Shown: positions 55,730-64,000 of the stretch, in pieces
Layout of the letters: each line of letters opens with the position of its first letter
How positions within the stretch are numbered: position 1 is the first letter of the stretch
Source of the DNA: Anas platyrhynchos
Lineage: Eukaryota > Chordata > Aves > Anseriformes > Anatidae
Assembly: GCF_047663525.1 (NCBI RefSeq)
Contig: NC_092606.1
Coordinates: 6,074,501 to 6,138,500, forward strand
DNA: 64,000 nucleotides
Reading direction: 5' to 3'
Notes under the pieces: model-generated
Seen by the model: only the letters and a program-made list of their open reading frames with translations
Database searches by the model: none
What the model was told of the DNA's origin: nothing
Translations under genes and position numbers: made by a program

Positions 55730-55735
55730 TTTATT
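55730..55735 (-). promoter_or_regulatory. NIPSNAP2 candidate polyadenylation signal
   Basis: On the minus strand this reads AATAAA, about 375 bases past the NIPSNAP2 stop codon. It is the first canonical hexamer downstream; usage is not shown by sequence alone. Confidence 0.4.
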
Positions 55736-56107
55736 GCTACACAAAGGCCACAGCAACTGTTGCTCCCTTTTGTTGCTGGTACTGAACACTGGGCATTTTC
55801 TATCCAGCAGGACATATTAAATACTGTATGCCATATTTAACCTCAGGAACTGTCTCGCAGAGGAACCTGTATGTATCTTTGGACTTTCTTACAGTTAACC
55901 AACCCTTTAATGACAGTCCTGTATTTCTTTTTTTCCTGTTACAATCCTAAGAGCAAAATGTCATTAGAATCTGAAGAAAAGAGGTCTCTTTTATAAGCTC
56001 AATACAGTACTTTTATATTTCTGACTATGATATACAATGTATACCATAAATTAATTAAGACAAATACTTGTCACTTCATCTATGTAGGCACAAGTAAATC
56101 AATGACT

Positions 56108-59100
56108 TTACTGAAGTGGAGAAATCTTCAACGGTATCATGATTCTGGACTCCATTTCCTGAATAAGGGGCACTGAAAAAAATTGAGACAAGGTTTAATT
56201 TCACTAAGAGATCATTAACAGTTCTGCACCAGTTTAAACCGATATTATTGTCTTCAAATTACTCCTCTAGCAAGTGCATGTCAAAGTCATCAGTAACCAC
56301 CAACAATCCTGTAACCGAAGCATAGCTGTTTTGAGAAATGAGTGATTTTTTTTCAATGTAATCTGTCTCCTCCTTTGAAGACAAATATTTCTATTCCTTT
56401 TCACCATAATGAAAGTTACCTTATATTTTTCTAGTATGCTTTCTTTGAAATAGATCCTATGAAACTGAAATCTAACATTGTTAGCATACTTTTATGAGTT
56501 TTGTTATGAAAGCTATCTTTGATCTCAAAGATCTCCTAGCTTCTATTTCCAAAGTCTAATTTCCCCTTTTAAAGAAATGTGTTTAACAAGGCTCCAGTAT
56601 TTAATGTAATCTGTTGCTCTACAGGGGAGATGTTTGCATGAAAACTGTCGATTAATGTCAGAAAGTTTTAGCAATCATGCAGCGTCTCCAAGTTTGTACA
56701 ACTGGTTGCAAAACCCACTTCACAGCTAAGTGAAATGTCCCTCCTTTACTTTACGGTAGCAAAACTGACACACAGATGCACTCAAAATACAGATGCTATA
56801 CTTTTTATCATGACACAATGTACTGAAGAATAAAAATGATGGCATGCAGAAAGGTCTGCCTCCAGCATTCCAATGAGGTTAATATGTTACCTGTGTAATA
56901 GACTAGTTCATCCCAGCCAGGTTTATGCCATGCAGCATTCCTTATATCTTCTCTCGTTTGCAGATCTTTGTAGGCTAGTGAAGGAAAACAAGCACAAAGC
57001 TTAGAAGTAACTCCTTTTCCTTCTACATATAAATAGCTCCCTTAAATGTATTCTAGGGTGTAATTAGAAGACTGCAAATATGAGGAAGGAAAACATCAGG
57101 TGTTCTCCACAAAAAGGAAAACTCCCAAACCAACGCAAACAGAAGGAACTGGGGAAGAAAGAGAAACATGCTCTGCAAATGCTACACCATGTAAGTACTG
57201 CATGGTTGGAGTGCTTTGGGTGGTGGTGGGCAAACAGACATCAAACAGTGTTTGGTGAAACATTCACCTCTGACCATAAGTACTTCTATAAAAATTGTCA
57301 AAGAGTATTAGAGATGCAGTACCAAAAAAACTAACGTGTGCTGATTTTAAGTTTTTAAGTGTGATCATGGCTATCAATGGCAGCATGAGGAAACCTAAAC
57401 ATGGTGGGGAGAGCGGTCTTAGAAACAGGTAAGGCAAATAATGCAACGGAGTATTGTTCTACGTGGGTGGTGTCAGATTTCTAATGCTGAAATAGAGTGT
57501 TCTGAATTGTCAAGATCTGAAGGTAACACTGCATGTTTTCTAAAATAAGTGTTAGACAATTCGTTTCTTGAATGTGAAACAATCCTAACTTAAAAAGCAC
57601 ATAAGCATTGGTGGAAACTAACACACAAATAAGCCAAAACACTGTAACGTAGTAATGTAAATCAGTGCTTGACTTTTCCTTCTTTTAGATGTGGTACGTG
57701 TGATGCTTGAAACTAAACTGTAAAAATCTGACTTCAGCATGAGTGGGGATGGAGAAGAGAGATGGCAGGACATGGCTTGTCAAGTTTATATTACTGAAAG
57801 CAAACAAGTAGATAAGAAAAAGCCATGAGAAACTGCTGATGGAAACAGAACAAAGCATGAAATGTTCACTTTTGCTTGCTTTTTTTAAAAGTAAAATTCC
57901 CTACATAAAAATATAGAAAATCAACACAGTTGATGTAAAAAGAAAAAACTCAGTAAGACATTCCTTTGCCTTTTGGAAAAACTTTGTCTCCTGGGCAAAG
58001 TCAACAGTCTGTTAGGGGCTGATTGAGTGAGGAAGAAGCATCCAACATAAACAAGTTTACCCCAAAGGTGATGAACCATATACAGCTGTCCAATTTGTGA
58101 GAAAAATCCTCCAACTGCTTCATTATTATCCTGTCGGAAACGAATTGCACGAGCCCTATAGAAGACCAAAAGAGCCTTTAAGAACAACAGAACTGAGTAG
58201 GAAATAAATAGTAACTGAAAGGAAAGAACATGTGAAAGGAAGCCCAAATTTTAAACAACATTTGCAGTACCCTTCAGCAGTTAAAAATGACAAAAAAAAA
58301 AGCTACATTATTTTTCCAGTACTAATTAAAATATGCCTTGTTAGAATGTGTTAAGATTTGAGGCCTATGATTTTATTACACTGTGTATTAATCAGTCTTT
58401 GTTTTCAAAATTAGATCCATTATAATAACCGCTGAATGGTATAAAGTGGCAGGATATTTTTATAGAAGGTTCTTCTAAAACTAAACCCTTAGGTTTCAGT
58501 CATACTATCTTTGCCACACTCATTTACCACAGATTTTGTGGTTGTGAAATCCAGCTTTTTTATTCACATGGACATTTGTTTTGCAGTTCCACTATGCAAC
58601 ATTGCATGATTTATTGTGTGAATAAGATCAGTATCTCTTTTAACTACAAATCTGTTGCATGTTATAAACCACATTGGATACCATTGTAGATATGCCTATC
58701 TTATAAAAAGTAAATTACTGGAAAATTACTGTAATTAAAAAAATTATATTGATGACAACATGTCTAAAAGTCCAAGTCCTCACCTTTGTCAAAATAACTG
58801 AAAATACTCCACATTATTTAACTATCAACCGTAAGAACTGCATGGACCTAGTGAATGTAAACTGGAAGAAACTTACAGCGGTGTTAAGTAAGACAAAATC
58901 AGAGAGACAAGATCGTAAGAGGAGACTGTCTCAAATGCTTTTATAACCTATATATTAAAATATAAATGTGCTGCTCAACAGGTTTTCAAGAAGCAATTTT
59001 TTAAAGATTAGAAAAGCCAAGACTTAGACCATTTAAACTAAAAATAAGTCAACTACCAGTGGTGCTGAAGTTGTGAAAGATCAACACAGTGTTAAGGAGT

Positions 59101-62100
59101 TAACGGCCTCCCTTCACTGAGCAGTGCTTTCTACTAAAAATAAATTATTTCTGCTATATGATATCAAGCTACAAGGGTTATGTAAAGGAAAGCCAGACCA
59201 CGGAGCCCACAGAGTTGTTTGCACACAGAATTCCTCTTTCTTTCCTCAAAGGATAAATTGAGGGTCAAAGAACTATTTTACAAGTTGCCTAAGAACAGAA
59301 GCAAACCATTAACTGGGTGACTGAAATGTTTTGGTATCGTTCTGCCACCTCCACTTCATAACTTTTAAACACACATCTCTCAAGGAGGAGAACAAAAGTG
59401 CTATGGCAATACTTACCAGTAATTTCCCCACTCAATCATTGTTCCGGGCTACAAAAACAAAACAGGCTGTTAAAACTGTAGTTTAAAGAAAGCTGCAATA
59501 TTTAGACAGTTTTCACAACATTCATGTATGGAAAACACTATTTATTAACAAAATCTCTTCCTTGAAGTGATAAGCATATTATAATCATCTGTAATTACTC
59601 TGTTTACTTACTATATTACTTCTTAAGTAATTTTCCAGAAATTTCCCTCAAATTAAAACACAGGATTTTCAGCCCTTCATACAAGACATTAGTATCTTGT
59701 TGGAGCTTGCCTTAATTCTGGACCCCACACTTTGAAAGCAACAATGACTCAGCCATCAGCTTTGATAAAAACCAGATTTTTAAGCAGAGGTCTGTTTTCC
59801 ATCTACATTGTATAAACATGCTTTGAACATTTTACAACAGCATATAGCTTAAAAAAAAATAAAAAGAAAAATTGAAACTTACTCTAAGTTGATAGGATCT
59901 CAGTTCATAAATATTAGGCCCCTCTCTGGGAACAGGTTCATTCCAGAAACTAAACTCCAACAATAGCTGGTTCTTGCGAGAGAGAAGCATGTTACCTCTT
60001 TCTTTGCGAAACTCCGTGAATTCCTTAAAAATAATATGATCATTATCAAGCTGTATATTATGTTTCAACAACAAAAAGCAGTAAACCATACAACAGTTTA
60101 GATTTTTCAATGCTATCTTGGAGTTCTGGACATTGAAATCATTTAAATTGTACAGGCATCTAAACTCCCCTGGCATCTTTGGAAACTTCAACTGGCGTCT
60201 TTACAGAGCACCTGAGAATCTTGAAGTGTTTCATAAAGTATTCAGGTATTAAGAGTCAATATTTCTGAATCTGAGAATAAACCCTCTTCTAAAGCTTTTT
60301 CTAAGGCTGTACAGACGGTGATGACATAAAGAAGTAAAAGCAGGTATCTAAGTGAGTGCTGTTTGGCTCTGACCATTCTATGTTCTCTTCTATTAACCAT
60401 TTCTAACAAATCCATGCGTTTTACCTTATTTTGACGGAGTTTACTCATGACCTCATTGAGAGCTGGATAGCCTCCTTCATACCTCCACAGGTGAACTGAA
60501 ACAGAAAAAAAAGGAAGTTTTTTCATGCATGTTGCATGTAAGCTGCAAAGCTTATGGAATATCACAGTATAAAATGCTCTTCATACAATAAAATTATAAG
60601 AAAACAGAAGTCATGTAACTGGTTTAAAAGATTTTCATTAAAGAAAGCACTACACAATTGAACACTTTAAGAATAATAGGATCATCTGTTTTTTTGAAAG
60701 GGGTTCTTTCAAAAACTCTACAGTCTACTCTGAGCATAACAGGAAGATTATTTAAAGAAGTTTTTTGTTGCCATGCTAGTAAAATGTGATGACTTTACGT
60801 GACTGTAATTTAAATTGAAATTCAATTTAACAGGCTGATTTAATTCCAGAAACATGTTTTATACCAATTTCACCTAAGAACAACAGATTGGTGGACTTCT
60901 TATTTCAGCAAGTTACTTGAGGAAAAAGAGCATGAGACACTTTCAGTAGGATGAAAAATGATGGAAATGTTATTTTTGTGGTAAACATTAGATTAAAAAA
61001 ACATACCAGAAGATATCTGAACGTGCTAGAATATTTGGTAGGATTTTCCCCACACAAACAACTTCAGAACAGGTATTTGCATTTGTTAGTCTTTTCAAAG
61101 CATTCTTTCTTTAATTAATCACAACATATGGCTTTAATAAATCATTACTAGATTTATTTACAAACACTTACTATAGCAAGGCAACAATATTTCACCTCAA
61201 AGAGTCCCAAAAGCTGTTTCCTCTCCTATATATAAGTCCTGGGCCTTTCCCAGAAGAGTGATCTAGAGGCTAATGTAAGGCACTTCACTATGATAGCAGA
61301 TTCATCCAGTGTGCCTGCTTCTATTGTCTAGTCCCCAGGGCAATTTGATATATCCAGCTGGTATTAAGACCGCCTGGGCACAAGTACTGAACAAGTCAAA
61401 ACCCCATAATCTGCTTTATTAGACTGCTAGAACTGCTGCAGTAACATTTTCAAGCCAGGCTATGGATGCAATTACAGATACAGTCTGTGTTAATGCATTA
61501 AAAAACAACAATGAATGAGACTTGGTTAAGACACTCATTTCAATCGTCTTCATTCTCCAATTTCCCTTCAACTTTTAAGAATTGTTTCTCAGACATTGTT
61601 TGCTTTATCTACTGCTACTTCCTCACATTTGTGCAGTGCCAATATTGCAATATGCTGTAAATGCTGGAAAATTACTGATGAGTACATGAGTATATTCTTC
61701 AATAATTCTTCAATAATGGAGTGACATTGATACTAGCACAGCTCTAACCGTGGAGCTTCTATGACCTAAGAAGTATCAGCACACCACTTTGTATTTGTGG
61801 TTTCCCATTCCTTCAATTCCCCAGAGCCCAGGAAATTTTTCAGTTTTTTTTTTCTCTGCATGAGACTCTTTGCAGTTACCTCTGTTGCAACTCTTCAGTA
61901 ATTAGTAGTTCAATATATTTTCAATCTATGTTAGGTGGTATCTTTATATGAACATGAACAGAACTATTTATACTTTCTTCCAGTAAAGGCTTAGCTTATT
62001 GTGAGCTTACAATGCAATCCTTTTTTCAGATGGCGTGAATGATTTGCATTTCATTATCATACAGCAGTTACAGTATGAAAGTCTGAGTAAAGCTTTTATA

Positions 62101-62557
62101 CTGGCCAATACAAGTTCAACTCTGCCTTTGTGAGCCTTTGGCTTAAGTATTCAGGAACACAACCCGTGCCTGCAAAATATTACTGGAACAAATTTTACAA
62201 GGATTTCCCCAAACTGTTAATCTACCCCCTGGAAGACAGGAAAGGATTAACAATAGGACAAATTTTAGGAATTAAAGCTTCACTGTCAAACTCAGCAAGA
62301 CAAAAAGCAAGCACTGTAAATGTTAATGACTACCGTAACTGATGCACACACATCCTCGCTGCATAGGTTTACTAACAACAGAGATGATTTAAAGAGAAGA
62401 AACCTGCCAAGCACACGTTTCACTTGTATGGTTTTACGTTCTGTTGTACTTCTATCTCCTACCAGCCTGATCTTGCTCTCCGTACCACGTGTTCCAAGTC
62501 CCCACCAGTGCACATGGGTAGTGTTTTTCTTCATGAATCTTTGGCAGCACCTCTTGA
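56108..62557 (-). CDS. NIPSNAP2: NIPSNAP2 (GBAS): mitochondrial NipSnap family protein, C-terminal two-thirds (partial)
   Basis: Seven exons on the minus strand: 62557-62463, 60495-60425, 60023-59883, 59448-59417, 58155-58061, 56974-56891 and 56172-56108 (TAA). They join in phase to about 194 residues, from [15 protein letters not shown] to the end [16 protein letters not shown]1/2 are mitochondrial proteins with two ferredoxin-like NIPSNAP domains; on damaged mitochondria they gather at the outer surface and recruit autophagy receptors. Seen here are [28 protein letters not shown] in pieces, then [73 protein letters not shown] and the conserved tail [15 protein letters not shown] and QLYMVHH fit NIPSNAP2 rather than NIPSNAP1, as does the synteny. 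The mitochondrial targeting exon and the next exon (about 90 residues) lie right of the window. The first listed exon starts by completing a cysteine codon (TG|T). Confidence 0.93.
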
Positions 62558-64000
62558 CTTGAAAACAAGGAATACAGACACTGTGTTGCATTTCCTTCAG
62601 GGAGGCTACAGTTGATACGTATAACAAATCACCCCGCGTTTATCATTATGGTACGAAAAATCACAAGCTCTACGTTTCAGAAGAGAAAGCTGAAATACAA
62701 GAATCTGCTACACAAGGGGAAAGATAGCTACCACACTACATAAAATTAAGGTAAGTGTTACCATTTCTTAGTCTGTAAGACAAATGCACAGCATGGTAGG
62801 ATTCTTGGGATGCAATGAATGATGTGATATCACCTAACAGGTTATCCAACACATCAGGAAAATAAACATCAGATGTCTCACTTACAGGAAACGCAGCCTA
62901 GCTACATGGGTGGTTTGCTTTGGGGAAATGGTTTCTTTATCAAGAGAGGTAGAACACACAATAATAGGCAAGGACAGTCTTTCTCCTGTACCACGTACAA
63001 AATTTTAATTCGGTTGACCTGAATGAATAAAAACAAGTATTTTGTTTGATCAAATGAGAACTGGGTTTCATAGAACACAGACTTATTGCCATCTAGGATT
63101 TCAGAAAGTAGGTCTAGTCTGAGGGCAACTTATCCTTTAAAGCACTTATCCTTTAAAATACTGTGAAACTGCCTAGCAAAAACATCTAACACAAAATTTG
63201 TTTGATTTTTTCCAGTATCAGTAATATTTTTTCAAATGTTAAAATGTGACCAATATTAGCATAAGGAAATTAAGTTTTACTGATAGCTAACTTGGTTAGG
63301 TCAGCTTTCGTCATACTGAACTTTGATGAACAACTCTATTGGTCTGGATGAACTTTGCTTTTTAATATTTTTCCCTGAATAATTACTGCTCTTACCAAGT
63401 TTGATTCATGGGCAATGTCTCTGCATGGTATCAAATACTAGCAAGCAGGTTTGTCTTATACTGACAGTTAGACTATGAGAGTCTTCCTCTTGGTTCTACC
63501 ACTGACTTTCTAGCTGACCTAGAGTGAATCTCATTACCAATTTGTATCTCAATTATTTCTTATTACATAGTGGAAGTAACATGATAGAAAGACTCTCCAA
63601 GGATATTTTCAGTCACCATCAGTGCTTCTACAAAGCATAACGAGATCCTAGAAAGGCAGCTTTAAACAGGAATGTTAACTACAATAGTCCTAAAATATAT
63701 TTTGTTGTGAATTATATTAAAAAATACAGAACACCGTATAATTCATAGACTTGAACACTGTCTTTTTCACTTTAAAAAACTTCCCTAATTCTTCAGAAGG
63801 GGTCCTCAACCACAGTGATTCATGAAATACTCTCATAATTGTCTTTGTTACATTATTTCTTTATGAATACATGATTACTAATTCTCATTCCGATTTCATA
63901 CAGAAAAAAATGAATTTACTTGCTCATGTTTAATTAAGGAAGGAAGATCAGAAGTTCTTTCATTGTTTTTTACTACTCCATTCTCAAGTTTTCTCCTTTC
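62558..64000 (-). other. NIPSNAP2: NIPSNAP2 intron (partial)
   Basis: This stretch continues upstream of the first NIPSNAP2 exon found. I searched on the minus strand for the preceding exon (expected peptide like [20 protein letters not shown], ending before a donor that splits a cysteine codon) and did not find it. The sequence is AT-rich with no supported feature. Confidence 0.6.

Noticed and set aside
63390-63440. Possible upstream NIPSNAP2 exon (minus strand, ...AHESNL before a GTAAGA donor)
   Set aside because: It faintly resembles the DAHSNLL motif, but there is no matching reading before it, no good acceptor at a sensible distance, and the expected NLYKLQF exon is missing in between.

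Overview
This window is nuclear DNA from a bird. The evidence is compact vertebrate genes with GT-AG introns, GC-rich CpG-island promoters separated by AT-rich introns, fragments of the CR1 LINE family that dominates bird genomes, and proteins close to but distinct from their mammalian orthologs. The gene set (VKORC1L1, CHCHD2, PHKG1, SUMF2, CCT6A, PSPH, NIPSNAP2) is the block I know from human 7p11.2/7q11.21, and from memory it corresponds to chicken chromosome 19. I could not run a search to fix the species.

Layout from left to right. Positions 1-8270 (minus) hold the first coding exon of VKORC1L1 and part of its first intron; the remaining exons lie left of the window. A 3.4 kb spacer follows, with a CR1 fragment and a 10-bp G-rich tandem array. 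CHCHD2 (plus, 11748-13976) has four exons. PHKG1 (plus, 16976-21597) has nine coding exons. SUMF2 (minus, 22443-27039) has nine exons and is tail-to-tail with PHKG1. CCT6A (minus, 28542-35263) has fourteen exons, one GC-AG intron, and an H/ACA snoRNA matching SNORA15 in intron 5. A 10.5 kb stretch follows, probably the long first intron of PSPH. PSPH (plus, 45759-50892) has five coding exons. NIPSNAP2 (minus, 56108-62557) is represented by its last seven exons; its N-terminus lies beyond the right edge.

These are unrelated housekeeping or tissue genes rather than a pathway cluster. CHCHD2 and NIPSNAP2 are mitochondrial, VKORC1L1 and SUMF2 belong to the endoplasmic reticulum, CCT6A is a chaperonin subunit, PSPH makes serine, and PHKG1 is the muscle phosphorylase kinase catalytic subunit. 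Shared promoter architecture links some of them. CCT6A and PSPH are head-to-head around a CpG island with a heat-shock-element core and inverted CCAAT boxes, and the VKORC1L1 and CHCHD2 promoters each carry CRE-type sites. I found no sign of a mobile cargo system, CRISPR array, recent virus copy or unknown multigene system. The best non-textbook points are the intronic snoRNA with its readable 18S guide pocket, the GC-AG intron, the KPEL tail of SUMF2, and the recurring CTGAGGGG motif in the CpG promoters.
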